From the NCBI RefSeq assembly GCF_001485435.1, contig NZ_BCMS01000001.1:753501-817500 (forward strand): DNA of 64,000 nucleotides, given 5' to 3'. This stretch comes from Deinococcus grandis. GTDB taxonomy: Bacteria > Deinococcota > Deinococci > Deinococcales > Deinococcaceae. The translations under genes were made by a program, and so were the position numbers. This document shows positions 28,818 to 36,991 of this stretch, one piece after another; position 1 is the stretch's first letter, and every line of letters begins with the position of its first letter. Below the pieces are notes generated by a model that saw only the letters and a program-made list of their open reading frames with translations, searched no databases and was not told the DNA's origin.

Positions 28818-30203
28818 CGCCAGCGTGATCTCGCCGCCGGGCGCCACGCGCACCAGCAGGCCCAGGCGGCCAGCAGCCTGGTGCAGGTCTCCCAGTTCCA
28901 GCGCCTCGGTCAAGGCGCGTTGCAGGTGGCCGGCGTCCGCTACCGGCTCAGGCTGTCCCCCTTCGGCCAGGGCCAGCAAGCGGGCCCGCTGAGCCAGGAG
29001 GGTGGCCTTGGTCTCCGCGTACTCGTCCTCCGTGTCAATGCCGCGCAGGTAGGCGTTGCGCGCCTTGGTCAGCTGCGCGTCGATGTCGTACACGGCCTTG
29101 TCGGTGTCGATGGGACGCGAGGTGGGCGTGACCACCATGCTCGCCAGCTGCGCGGGCTGCCGCGCCAGGCGTTCCAGTTCAGCCTGCACTGCGCCGTGCA
29201 CGTCGACGGCCGGGTAGAACTTCCGGTGCGTGCAGCCCTTGCGGTGGCGCATCAGGGCTGGGTCGCCACAGGCGTAGTAGACGTACCCGGCGTTCCGGGT
29301 GTCGGGCCCACCTGGGCGCCGGCCGACCATGGCCGCCCCGCACTCGGCGCACCGGATGCGGCCGGTCAGGGAGAACAGGTCGGTGCGGCTGCCCCGGCGG
29401 CCTGCGCCGCTGCGGCGGTAGTCGATGGCGCGCTGGACGGCGTACCACGTCTCGTCATCCACGATGCGGGGGCAGGGGCAGCTGATGGCGTCCGGGTGGG
29501 CGCGGCGGGTGCGGCGGTCCCGGCCGTACAGGTACTCGCCCCGGTAGACGCTGTTCCGGAGGATCTTCAGCACCTGGTCCCGGTTCCACTTGGGGTGGCC
29601 GGCACTGCTGGGCACCCCAAGGCGTTGGAGTTCGTTCATGATCTCGTGCGTGCCGGTCACGAGGGCCTGCTGGTACATCCACCGCACCCACTGCGCCTGC
29701 TCTTCGAACACCTCGCCGTTCTGGTACCCGTAGCAGCGCAGGGGCGCGAGCGGCTGGCCGTTGCGGACCTTCTGCTTCTTGCCTTCGGTGAGGCGGCGGA
29801 CGATGCGCCGGCGTTCCGCATCAGCCATGACGATCCTGACCCCGAAGTTCAGGGCCCCCGCGTCGTCTTCCAGGTCCAGCATGCCCTCGATGGCGGTGTG
29901 TACCTGAAGCCCGGCCGCCTGCAAAGTTTCGAGGAGGGCGTACCCGGCCTTCGGGTGGCGGGCCAGTCGGTCGACGGCGTACACGATCACGTCGGTGTAG
30001 GCGTCCGCCTCGGCGAGCAGCTGCCCGAAGCCCACGCGGGTCTCGGTCACGCCGGTCACTGCGTCCGTGTAGACCTTCTGGACGGTCAGGCCAGCGCGGG
30101 CCGCGTACTCCCGACAGGCCCGCTCCTGAACCGCGAGACCGAAGCGGTCGTCCCGGTCCCCTCGAGGGTCAGAGATTCGGAGGTAGATGGCCGTGCGGGT
30201 CAT
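28803..30203 (-). CDS. Large serine recombinase (phage integrase)
   Basis: This 466-residue protein has the N-terminal resolvase domain with nucleophile Ser-10 in AIYLRISDPRGD, the conserved YAVDRLARHP and the helix E region. The recombinase domain (LKILRNSVYRGEYLYGRDRR) follows, then a zinc ribbon (CAECGAAMVGR and YYACGD) and a coiled-coil segment (KARNAYLRGIDTEDEYAETK). That is the usual layout, though 466 residues is at the short end. It cuts attP and attB without host factors; reversal needs a directionality factor, not identified. Its ATG shares one base with the stop of the S24 gene. Confidence 0.95.
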   Translation of the reverse strand: MTRTAIYLRISDPRGDRDDRFGLAVQERACREYAARAGLTVQKVYTDAVTGVTETRVGFGQLLAEADAYTDVIVYAVDRLARHPKAGYALLETLQAAGLQVHTAIEGMLDLEDDAGALNFGVRIVMADAERRRIVRRLTEGKKQKVRNGQPLAPLRCYGYQNGEVFEEQAQWVRWMYQQALVTGTHEIMNELQRLGVPSSAGHPKWNRDQVLKILRNSVYRGEYLYGRDRRTRRAHPDAISCPCPRIVDDETWYAVQRAIDYRRSGAGRRGSRTDLFSLTGRIRCAECGAAMVGRRPGGPDTRNAGYVYYACGDPALMRHRKGCTHRKFYPAVDVHGAVQAELERLARQPAQLASMVVTPTSRPIDTDKAVYDIDAQLTKARNAYLRGIDTEDEYAETKATLLAQRARLLALAEGGQPEPVADAGHLQRALTEALELGDLHQAAGRLGLLVRVAPGGEITLALDPS

Positions 30204-30661
30204 CAGAGCATCCGGACGCGGTAAGGCCCCAGGTAGACGCCGTACACGCTGCCGCAGGGACGGATGTCGGTCATGTCGAGGATTGGGGGCACGGTCGAGT
30301 TCGCACTGACGAGCGCCGGAGTCCCATTCACGAGGCCGCGGGTCTTGATGATGTACCCGTTTGGCGTCTCGAACAGGCAGGGCCGCGTGGTGTTGAACTC
30401 GTCCCGGCTGTTCACCAGCACGATGTCCCCATGTCGAATGGCATTTCGCGTGCCGTCGTCCATGCTGTTGCCAGTCACTTGGAAGGCTCGAACGTGTGGG
30501 TGGTATTGAGTGCCGCGCAGCATGATTTCAATGCTGTCGAGCAGGTCGAAGTCATCATCATCGGCAGGCGCGAAGGGGAGGCTGGCCTGCACCATGCCTG
30601 AAAGTGGGAGCGTGTAATTGGTACGCGGCTGGCTTTTGGGAAGGATGAGGCTGGCGGGCAT
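30203..30661 (-). CDS. Stand-alone S24 peptidase (UmuD-like)
   Basis: This 152-residue protein is a LexA/UmuD-type S24 domain with no DNA-binding domain. The serine nucleophile is Ser-66 in VTGNSMDDG and the base is Lys-106 in YIIKTRGL, 40 residues apart, close to the LexA spacing. Upstream, LPLSGMVQASLPF corresponds to the UmuD cleavage-site region (UmuD has a Cys-Gly bond there; here Ala-Ser). No umuC is adjacent. A strong Shine-Dalgarno (AAAGGAGA) precedes ATG 30661. It lies between the repressor and the integrase, in one leftward operon. Confidence 0.8.
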   Translation of the reverse strand: MPASLILPKSQPRTNYTLPLSGMVQASLPFAPADDDDFDLLDSIEIMLRGTQYHPHVRAFQVTGNSMDDGTRNAIRHGDIVLVNSRDEFNTTRPCLFETPNGYIIKTRGLVNGTPALVSANSTVPPILDMTDIRPCGSVYGVYLGPYRVRML

Positions 30662-30672
30662 CGGAATCTCCT

Positions 30673-31380
30673 TTAGTTAAGAGCCTTGCTGTCTCGAATG
30701 CCGACCACGCGATAAATCTTGCCAAGCACGGTCACTTCGGGGCCATCAGGTATGAATTGGTGGGCGAACGCTGGATTATCCGCTGTCCATGCTGGGCCGG
30801 TGGGCAGCTGAGAGAACCGACGGACGTAAGCCCTGTCGCGGTATCGAATGACGTACACGCCCTTGTCGGGGGTTGTTTTATCGGTGTCGAGATAAATGGT
30901 CTCGCCATCGCGAATGCGGGGGTCCATTTCATCTCCGTCCATGAAGGTCTGCATCCAGTTGGCAGGATGCGGGCCGGGATTGGGGGTGATGTTGACCCCG
31001 TCTGAGACGGGTGTGACGCTTCCCAGTGCTTTCAGGCTGTACACGGGGGTAGGCTCAGCGGCTTTGATTTCGTGGGCTTCTGTCAGACCTAAATCCACAC
31101 CTGTCGCTCGCTGCATCTCTATCAGGCTCCATCCGAGAGCCTGTGCCAGTGCGGATGCCCGGCGAACGTTCAGGCTGTCGAGAGTGATTTTCCCGCGCTC
31201 CAGATCGGAGACAGTTCCCTGGGAGATGAGGTCTTTGGATCGCTCCTGGACGTCCTCCTGAGTGAGGTTGCCTAACTGCACCCTGCGCATGCGCAGGGCC
31301 AGCGCCCAGTTGGGTACTGGGTTTTTAGGCTGCGGCCCGCGTGCCACGTTATGGCCGCCCATCCGAGTTTCTACCAACAT
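30673..31380 (-). CDS. CI-like repressor with mutated S24 dyad
   Basis: This 235-residue protein has an Xre-type HTH (LALRMRRVQLGNLTQEDVQE, then QGTVSDLERGKITLDSL) and a C-terminal S24-fold domain. The family motif GDSM or GNSM reads MDGDEMDP, with Glu for the nucleophilic Ser. The Lys expected in the VK-R-F/L segment is Arg (AYVRRFSQL). It should therefore be unable to cleave itself, while the domain can still dimerise. ATG 31380 is chosen because TACTAT lies 5 nt upstream, a leaderless start for lysogenic expression. Confidence 0.85.
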   Translation of the reverse strand: MLVETRMGGHNVARGPQPKNPVPNWALALRMRRVQLGNLTQEDVQERSKDLISQGTVSDLERGKITLDSLNVRRASALAQALGWSLIEMQRATGVDLGLTEAHEIKAAEPTPVYSLKALGSVTPVSDGVNITPNPGPHPANWMQTFMDGDEMDPRIRDGETIYLDTDKTTPDKGVYVIRYRDRAYVRRFSQLPTGPAWTADNPAFAHQFIPDGPEVTVLGKIYRVVGIRDSKALN

Positions 31381-31481
31381 GGCGCATAGTACGGAGAGTA
31401 TTAGTCCGGGGTTCCCGGATTTCCAACGGTACATCCGAAATAATATTGACGTTACTAGGGCAGAGGTATATTATCTCGGGT
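31381..31481. promoter_or_regulatory. Divergent lysogeny/early promoter region with operator candidate
   Basis: Rightward: TTGACG (31446-31451), a 17-bp spacer, TATTAT (31469-31474), then 7 nt to ATG 31482, which is near-consensus and leaderless. Leftward: TACTAT (31391-31386) before ATG 31380, with no good -35, as expected for a regulated maintenance promoter. The palindrome TCCGGGGTTCCCGGA (31405-31419) is the best repressor operator candidate. Confidence 0.75.
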
Positions 31482-31739
31482 ATGGAGATATTGCTGTCCG
31501 GGCTGAAGGCCCGCCGAAAGGCGGCGGGTCTGACGCAGCAACAGCTCGCGGCTGCTGCTGACGTGTCGGTGGCGACCATCTTCAAGCACGAACAGGGGGC
31601 GATCAATGGAGTAGACGGCAACACCCTCGATGCCCTGTGTGCGGCACTGGGATGCCAACGGTACGAGCTTTTTTTACCGCCAAACTCGGATGTACCCGAG
31701 AAAGACCTGTCCGCCGACTTCCGGAGGCAAATGGCATGA
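31482..31739 (+). CDS. Cro-like HTH regulator
   Basis: This 85-residue Xre-family protein (LKARRKAAGLTQQQLAAAAD, then VSVATIFKHEQG) starts the rightward early operon opposite the repressor, the position of Cro. It has no oligomerisation domain beyond the HTH. It probably represses the maintenance promoter. It overlaps the next gene by ATGA. Confidence 0.85.
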   Translation: MEILLSGLKARRKAAGLTQQQLAAAADVSVATIFKHEQGAINGVDGNTLDALCAALGCQRYELFLPPNSDVPEKDLSADFRRQMA

Positions 31740-31891
31740 CTCAGCCCATCCGCCCCTCGTCCGTGCGTGTCGTGGCCGTCGTGATGGCAGACGGCAGTGA
31801 TCCGTACGCCCCCGAGAACCTCGCCCGCATTCACCGCGCGCTGCTGAGCATCCCGCGCAAGCCCACCCCGCAGCCCGCCAAGGCGAGCTGA
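31736..31891 (+). CDS. Small early phage protein (51 residues)
   Basis: A 51-residue protein starting MTQPIRPSSVRVVAVVMADG, of unknown function, overlapping the Cro-like gene by ATGA. The overlap and codon use support it. Confidence 0.55.
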   Translation: MTQPIRPSSVRVVAVVMADGSDPYAPENLARIHRALLSIPRKPTPQPAKAS

Positions 31892-31900
31892 AAGCACACA

Positions 31901-31946
31901 CCCCCCGCGTCAATGCCGTCGGAAGCGGCTCAGCGGGGGGAGGAGG
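31901..31946 (+). promoter_or_regulatory. Hairpin abutting a ribosome binding site
   Basis: CCCCCCGC (31901-31908) pairs with GCGGGGGG (31933-31940) around a 24-nt loop, directly followed by AGGAGG (31941-31946) and ATG 31954. It could control access to this site or mark a terminator lacking a T-tract. Confidence 0.4.
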
Positions 31947-31953
31947 TACGAAC

Positions 31954-32250
31954 ATGATACAGGACGGCATCTACCAGTGGAACCGCGTGCAGCCCCTCGG
32001 GCCCAGCACGCCCATGCTCGCGCAGTTCGCTCACGGCGAGCTGGTCCGCCTCGAAGTCGGCACGAACGTCGCGCTGCCCAGCGAACTGATCGGGCACGCC
32101 AGCAGCATCGCCCGCGAAGTCGAGCAGCGCATTGCTGATCACACCCGCTGGGGCGCGCAGCTGGAATTCAGCCCCGCCCTGACAGTGACGCTGAGCAACC
32201 CCGTGACCGGCCCGGTCAGCGTGCCCCTGTACCCCGGCGGCGCGGCGTGA
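31954..32250 (+). CDS. Early phage protein of unknown function (98 residues)
   Basis: A 98-residue soluble protein starting MIQDGIYQWNRVQPLG, with strands near the C-terminus (PALTVTLSNPVTGPVSVPLY). A very strong ribosome site (GGAGGAGG) precedes it. It overlaps the next gene by GTGA. No family recognised. Confidence 0.7.
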   Translation: MIQDGIYQWNRVQPLGPSTPMLAQFAHGELVRLEVGTNVALPSELIGHASSIAREVEQRIADHTRWGAQLEFSPALTVTLSNPVTGPVSVPLYPGGAA

Positions 32251-32429
32251 GCGGCTACTACGACACGAGCTTCGGACTCACCGCTTTCGGCCACGAGATC
32301 AGCGTCGAAGCCGTCCCGTATGAGCGCACTGTCCGAATCGAAGTGGACGGCAAGGAGATCCAGCTGAACCACGAGGAGGCCGCCCAGCTGGAAGCGGCCC
32401 TGCTGAAGGCTCGCCGGGGGATGCAGTGA
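32247..32429 (+). CDS. Small early phage protein (60 residues)
   Basis: A 60-residue protein: a beta segment (TVRIEVDGKEIQL) followed by an amphipathic helix (HEEAAQLEAALLKARRG). GTG start overlapping the previous stop; the next gene overlaps its own stop. Function unknown. Confidence 0.65.
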   Translation: MSGYYDTSFGLTAFGHEISVEAVPYERTVRIEVDGKEIQLNHEEAAQLEAALLKARRGMQ

Positions 32430-32617
32430 CCCCGCCGCTCGTCAGCGCCATGATCGCCCGCGCCCGGCGCCGCTCGCTGCTGGCCCTGCTGTTCATCCTG
32501 ACCCTGCTCGTCGGCATCTGCCTGGGCTTGAAGATCCTCGAACTCCAACAGGTGGCCGAGTCCGCCGTGAACGGCGTGATTGCCCTGGCGCTGGCTGTGC
32601 GGGCGGTGAAGCTGTGA
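32426..32617 (+). CDS. Small phage membrane protein (63 residues)
   Basis: One or two membrane helices (SLLALLFILTLLVGICLGL; AVNGVIALALAVRAV) after a basic N-terminus. GTG start. Small membrane proteins in early operons often affect host envelope or superinfection, but nothing here shows a role. Confidence 0.6.
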   Translation: MTPPLVSAMIARARRRSLLALLFILTLLVGICLGLKILELQQVAESAVNGVIALALAVRAVKL

Positions 32618-32817
32618 CCCTCAGCACCACACCCAAGGAGCGGCCCGCGCACGCCCTCGCGTTCCTCGCCCGCGCCGGGCTGGGGGAGATCGTCGTGCGC
32701 CGCGCCGGTCACCTCATCGAACGCCGCTACTACCCGCTGCCCACCTGCCCCGAGTGCCGCGCCCACGTGGATCCCGGCACCACCCTCTGCTGGCTCTGCA
32801 TCGAGGCGAGGCGCTGA
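32614..32817 (+). CDS. Small phage zinc-ribbon protein (67 residues)
   Basis: A 67-residue protein with CPEC and CWLC pairs 14 residues apart at the C-terminus, a likely zinc ribbon. GTG start overlapping the previous stop; its TGA shares one base with the next ATG. It may bind nucleic acid. Confidence 0.65.
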   Translation: MTLSTTPKERPAHALAFLARAGLGEIVVRRAGHLIERRYYPLPTCPECRAHVDPGTTLCWLCIEARR

Positions 32818-33140
32818 TGGCCCGCTTCAACGACTCCGCTCAAACCTTCTTCGTCGATCCGGACTGGCGTGAGCAACGCCGCGCATTCCACGAGCAGCGG
32901 GCCGGGCGTGCCCTGAGCGACACCGAACTGGAACAGGCCATTCACGACTACCTCAACGCGCTGTTCAACGACCCGGAGTACCGCAAGACGCTGATCCCGC
33001 TGCCCAAAGCCTGGTACCCGGCCTTCATCGCTGTAGCTCTTCAAGGCAACGCCATCAGTACCGCGCTCGATACGGCCTGGGCCATGAGGCGCTGCGGGAA
33101 AGACAACGCGCAGCTGCTGGAGATGCTGCCCACCCCCTAG
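32817..33140 (+). CDS. Early phage protein of unknown function (107 residues)
   Basis: A 107-residue helical protein starting MARFNDSAQTFFVDPDWREQ, ending near WAMRRCGKDNAQLLEML. Its ATG overlaps the previous stop (TGATG). It is the last gene of this early block; a 121-bp gap follows, with a small CCCCT/AGGGG hairpin and an AGGAG site for the next gene. Confidence 0.7.
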   Translation: MARFNDSAQTFFVDPDWREQRRAFHEQRAGRALSDTELEQAIHDYLNALFNDPEYRKTLIPLPKAWYPAFIAVALQGNAISTALDTAWAMRRCGKDNAQLLEMLPTP

Positions 33141-33261
33141 CCCCTCTGGCAGGGGTGCGGCTGCCCACAACGCACACGCGGCCCAGCGGCACGGACACCA
33201 CGACCCCCTCCACTCACCCGGCCCACGACACCCAGCACCAGGCCAACACCAGGAGCACACC

Positions 33262-33915
33262 ATGCGCGGAACCGCACAGCAGCAGAGCACCTTCGAACGC
33301 ACCCTCTTCGACCCCGGCACCTACCCCATGACCCTCAAGAAAGCCCTCGTCATGTGGGGCAAGCCCACCCAGTTCCAGCCCGACGGCGCGCCCAAGATCA
33401 TGTTCGTCTGGGAGTACGAAGCGGACGGGCAGACCTTCGAACTCGTCGACTACCTCGGCTTCCCCAAGAACTTCGCCTTCAACGACAAGAGCATCTTCTG
33501 GAAGCGCGTGGGCGAAATCGCCGGCACGAAGATCACCAGCGAGAACGCCGACACCGTCGACATCGACCTGGGCGAGTTCATCCAGTCCTACGACGAGCTG
33601 GTCGATCACCTGCAGAGCAAGGACGAGAAGGGCAACAACGAGAAGGCCGAAGTGAAGGGCCTGACCGTCGGCGATCAGCAGCTGATCGGCAAGACGTGCC
33701 AGCTGGTCGTGAAGGTCTGGGACAGCAACGGCAAGCAGGGCAACGAAATCGCGGCCGTCATGCAGGTGGGTGGCGGCACTGGCCCGCGCAAGCCCCAGCG
33801 TCAGGCCGCCCAGCCCGCAGCGGCGCCCCAGCAGCAGGCTCCGGCGAGCCGCCCCCCGGCCCGTCCGGCCACTCCGGCGCCCGCGCCCGCCATCAACGAC
33901 GAACCCCCGTACTGA
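33262..33915 (+). CDS. Phage single-stranded-DNA-binding-like protein
   Basis: A 217-residue protein. Residues ~1-165 are a mixed domain (LKKALVMWGKPTQFQPDGAP; YLGFPKNFAFNDKSIFWKRV; KTCQLVVKVWDSNGKQGNEI). A Pro/Ala/Gln-rich disordered linker follows, and the last residues are AINDEPPY, an acidic tip ending in aromatic residues like the protein-interaction tip of bacterial SSB. Position just before a helicase gene supports a replication role. No family assignment is secure; a DUF669-like protein is an alternative. Confidence 0.6.
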   Translation: MRGTAQQQSTFERTLFDPGTYPMTLKKALVMWGKPTQFQPDGAPKIMFVWEYEADGQTFELVDYLGFPKNFAFNDKSIFWKRVGEIAGTKITSENADTVDIDLGEFIQSYDELVDHLQSKDEKGNNEKAEVKGLTVGDQQLIGKTCQLVVKVWDSNGKQGNEIAAVMQVGGGTGPRKPQRQAAQPAAAPQQQAPASRPPARPATPAPAPAINDEPPY

Positions 33916-33960
33916 CCTGAGTTTCGACCCTATCCAATCCCCCTGAGGAGCACGTAAAAA

Positions 33961-34001
33961 GCCCACCGCATACGCCTGGAAAGCCTGCGGTGGGCATTTT
34001 T
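33961..34001 (+). terminator. Rho-independent terminator between SSB-like and RecD2-like genes
   Basis: GCCCACCGCA (33961-33970) pairs perfectly with TGCGGTGGGC (33986-33995), 15-nt loop, followed by ATTTTT and preceded by AAAAA, so it could work in both directions. It splits the early operon. Confidence 0.85.
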
Positions 34002-34025
34002 CAGCCCCTGAAGAGAGGCGAGATC

Positions 34026-36155
34026 ATGTTAAAGCAGCAACCCGGTTCCCTCTGGTTCCGCTCCGACCCTCACCAAGCCATACGCGAGCTCCCCGGCGTC
34101 GGTTCCCGCCTCGCCCCCCGCATCATCGAAGACCTGGGCGACGGGGACGCGCACGAAGCGCTCGTCATGATCGAACGCAACCCCTACAACCTGATGCAGG
34201 TAGACGGCTTCGGCTTCAAGAAGGCCGACAAGATCGCCCTCGCGCAGTTCAATCTGGGCAGCGAAGACCCCCGCCGCCACGAGGCAGGGAACCGCAGCAT
34301 CCTCGAACAGAAGGGCGTCCTCACCGAGAAGGAACTCACCGCCGAACGCGCCCGGCTGGAACTGCGTGACCCGGCCCACCTGGGCAGCGGCGTGGACATC
34401 GAGGAGGGCCTGTACTGGCTGCCCGAGGAACTCGCCGCCGAGAAGGGCCTGGAAGCCTGGATGCGCCGCATGACCACCGGCGAGCCCGCCCTGGCTGACC
34501 TCACTCCGGCGCAACAGGCTGTGTGCGACCGCCTGGGCCTGGATGACGTGCAGACCCGCGCGGTGCGCGCCATTCTCGCCAACCGCGTGCTGAGCCTGAC
34601 CGGCGGCGCCGGCTGCGGGAAGACGCACGTGATCGCCGCAGCGGCCCAGTGCGTGACCATCGCAGGCGGCACGGTGCGCGGCATGGCCTTCGCCGGGAAA
34701 GCCGCGGACCGGATGCGTGAGGCGTTCGACCGGTACGGGATCATGGCCGACGCCAGCACCATCCACAAGGCGCTGGGCTTCATGCGGCGCGAGTTCACGG
34801 TGCCCGTCCTCGACGAAGACCTGGTCGTGATCGACGAGAGCAGCATGCTCCCCAACTGGCTGCTGTGGGCCGTCGTCATGCGCCTCAGCCCCAGCAGCCG
34901 CCTCGTGGTCGTGGGTGACCCGAACCAGCTGCCGCCCATCGGACACGGCACGCCGTTCGTGGACCTGATCCGGCACGGCGCGCCCCGCGTGCACCTGGAA
35001 CGCAACTACCGCCAGCAGGACCAGCAGGGCATCCTCCACGTCGCCGAAGGCATCCTGCACCGCAAGCGGCCCGCCCCGGCGGACTGCGTGGAGTTCCACC
35101 TGAACACCGCGCAGATGAACCTCGAGGCGCTGTTCACGGACCTCGTGCGGCGGCACGGCGGGCAGGACTTCAACGACTGGCAGGCCATCACGTACCAGAA
35201 CGAGAACGCGGAGCGGTACAACCTCGCCGCGCAGGCCGTCATCAACCCCGACGGCGAGGCCCTATTCGAATACCCGTTGTGGAAGCTGGGCACCGGCGAA
35301 CGCAACCGCCCGCTGCACAAGGCCGAGGTGCGGCGCGGGGACAAGATCATCGTCGTCAAGAACTCGACGCTGCTGGGCATCTTCAACGGGCAGACGGGCC
35401 GCGTCGTGGACCGCACGTACAAGCCCAAGCGCGTGCTGCGCAAGCAGCCGGACGGCAGCTGGGAAGAAGAACTGGGCGACCCGATGATGCACCTGGTCGT
35501 GCAGATCGGCGCGCAGGAAGGCAGCGTCGCGATTCCTGAGGACGAGCTGGAGAAGTACGTGCAGCTGGGCTACGTGATCACGGTGCACAAGGCGCAGGGC
35601 AGCGACTGGGACCGCGTGATCCTGATCCAGCCGAGCGCGGTGCGGGCGGACACGGCCCGGCCGTTCTTCTACACCAGCGCCACCCGCGCGAAGACCCGCC
35701 TCGTGATCGTGAGCATGCTGCCCACGCCGACGTGGTGGAAGAACGCCGCCCAGGATGCCCCCGAGGTGCCCAGCAGTTTGATGCGCCGCCTCGCGCGCCC
35801 CGCGCCTGAACCCGTCGAGCTGGACATCCGCCCGGAGTTCATCCCGGCCGCCGAGCTGATCCTGGGCCGCCCCGTGGTGGCCGCTGAGCCTGAACCGGTC
35901 TACCCGGAAGAGGCGTACGAGCGGCTGGCCGCCGGCCTCAAGCGCTACGCGGCTGGCCCGGCCCCCGTACGCGTCACCGAGCCCACCGACAGCGCGCCCC
36001 TGGCCGTGGAACTGGCCGCCCAGCGGGATGACGTGGTCAGCGCGCCCGCCCCGCAGGTGTGGCGCACGCTTCGGCAGCCGAGTGTCGTCGAAACGCCTGC
36101 CCCCGACCACATCGAGGCCCTGAAGGCCCAGTTCAAGACCATGGAGGTGGCGTGA
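34026..36155 (+). CDS. RecD2-like SF1B DNA helicase
   Basis: This 709-residue protein is a 5'-3' helicase candidate. Tandem helix-hairpin-helix segments open it (ELPGVGSRLAPRIIEDLG; LMQVDGFGFKKADKIAL), as in RecD2. Walker A is LTGGAGCGKTH near residue 192, Walker B is DLVVIDESSMLPNW, motif III is VVGDPNQLPPIG, and motif VI-like segments are ITVHKAQGSDWDRV and YTSATRAKTRLVI. The C-terminal ~100 residues are extra and acidic/Pro-rich. Deinococcus has a chromosomal RecD2, and this is a phage counterpart. ATG 34026 follows an AGAGGCGAG site. Its stop overlaps the methylase ATG. Confidence 0.9.
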   Translation: MLKQQPGSLWFRSDPHQAIRELPGVGSRLAPRIIEDLGDGDAHEALVMIERNPYNLMQVDGFGFKKADKIALAQFNLGSEDPRRHEAGNRSILEQKGVLTEKELTAERARLELRDPAHLGSGVDIEEGLYWLPEELAAEKGLEAWMRRMTTGEPALADLTPAQQAVCDRLGLDDVQTRAVRAILANRVLSLTGGAGCGKTHVIAAAAQCVTIAGGTVRGMAFAGKAADRMREAFDRYGIMADASTIHKALGFMRREFTVPVLDEDLVVIDESSMLPNWLLWAVVMRLSPSSRLVVVGDPNQLPPIGHGTPFVDLIRHGAPRVHLERNYRQQDQQGILHVAEGILHRKRPAPADCVEFHLNTAQMNLEALFTDLVRRHGGQDFNDWQAITYQNENAERYNLAAQAVINPDGEALFEYPLWKLGTGERNRPLHKAEVRRGDKIIVVKNSTLLGIFNGQTGRVVDRTYKPKRVLRKQPDGSWEEELGDPMMHLVVQIGAQEGSVAIPEDELEKYVQLGYVITVHKAQGSDWDRVILIQPSAVRADTARPFFYTSATRAKTRLVIVSMLPTPTWWKNAAQDAPEVPSSLMRRLARPAPEPVELDIRPEFIPAAELILGRPVVAAEPEPVYPEEAYERLAAGLKRYAAGPAPVRVTEPTDSAPLAVELAAQRDDVVSAPAPQVWRTLRQPSVVETPAPDHIEALKAQFKTMEVA

Positions 36156-36991
36156 TGCTCGTCGCCCCTGTCCTGCGCTGGCCGGGCGCGAAGTGGCGCA
36201 TTGCCGAATTCGTGGTCAGTCACCTCCCCGCGCACGATGTGTACATCGAGCCCTTCTTCGGGAGCGGTGCCGTCTTCTTCAATAAAGACGCGAGCCGCGT
36301 CGAGGTGATCAACGACCTCGACAGCAACGTCGTCACTCTCTTCCGCGTCCTGCGCGAGCAACCCGACGCACTCGCCGCACTGGTGTCCCTGACCCCGTGG
36401 AGTGAGCAGGAGTACCGCGAGTGCTGGGCGGCCCTGAACGATGGTGGGCTGAGCGAGCTGGAGCGCGCCCGCTGCCTGATCGTCGTGAGCTGGCAGCAAA
36501 TGGGCCGCAAACCCATCACGCAGCGCAGCAGCTGGCGCTTCCGCGACGTGCGCGGCCAGAGTCCCGTGACCGCTTGGCGCACCCTGCCCGACCGCATCCA
36601 GCACGCCGCGTTCCGGCTGGCTGCAGCGCAGGTCAGCCAGATGCCCGCCGTGCGCCTGATCGAGCAGACCCAGGGACCGGACACGTTGGTCTACGCCGAC
36701 CCGCCCTACCTGAGTGAGATCCGCAGCGGGGCCCGCATGTATGAGCACGAGATGCGGGACCGGGCGCAACACGACGAGCTGATTGACGCGCTACGCGCCC
36801 ACCTGGGGCCCGTGGTGCTCAGCGCGTACGCGAACGAGTACTACAGCGAGCAACTGCCCGGCTGGCACACCGTCAGCACGGCCGCCCGCACCCAGACGAA
36901 CGCGCAGCGCGCCGAAACCCTGTGGCTGAACCCCGTCGCGTGGCGCCGCCTCACCCACGTCAGCCCCGTACTACTCGGAGGTACTGCATGA
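36155..36991 (+). CDS. D12-class adenine-N6 DNA methyltransferase (Dam-like)
   Basis: A 278-residue protein with the AdoMet-binding motif RWPGAKWRIAEFVV at the N-terminus, YIEPFFGSGAVFF, and catalytic DPPY in LVYADPPYLSE (about residue 182). It methylates adenine in a short site that cannot be inferred. No restriction endonuclease is adjacent, so it is an orphan enzyme, commonly used by phages to evade host restriction. It overlaps both neighbours. Confidence 0.9.
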   Translation: MLVAPVLRWPGAKWRIAEFVVSHLPAHDVYIEPFFGSGAVFFNKDASRVEVINDLDSNVVTLFRVLREQPDALAALVSLTPWSEQEYRECWAALNDGGLSELERARCLIVVSWQQMGRKPITQRSSWRFRDVRGQSPVTAWRTLPDRIQHAAFRLAAAQVSQMPAVRLIEQTQGPDTLVYADPPYLSEIRSGARMYEHEMRDRAQHDELIDALRAHLGPVVLSAYANEYYSEQLPGWHTVSTAARTQTNAQRAETLWLNPVAWRRLTHVSPVLLGGTA

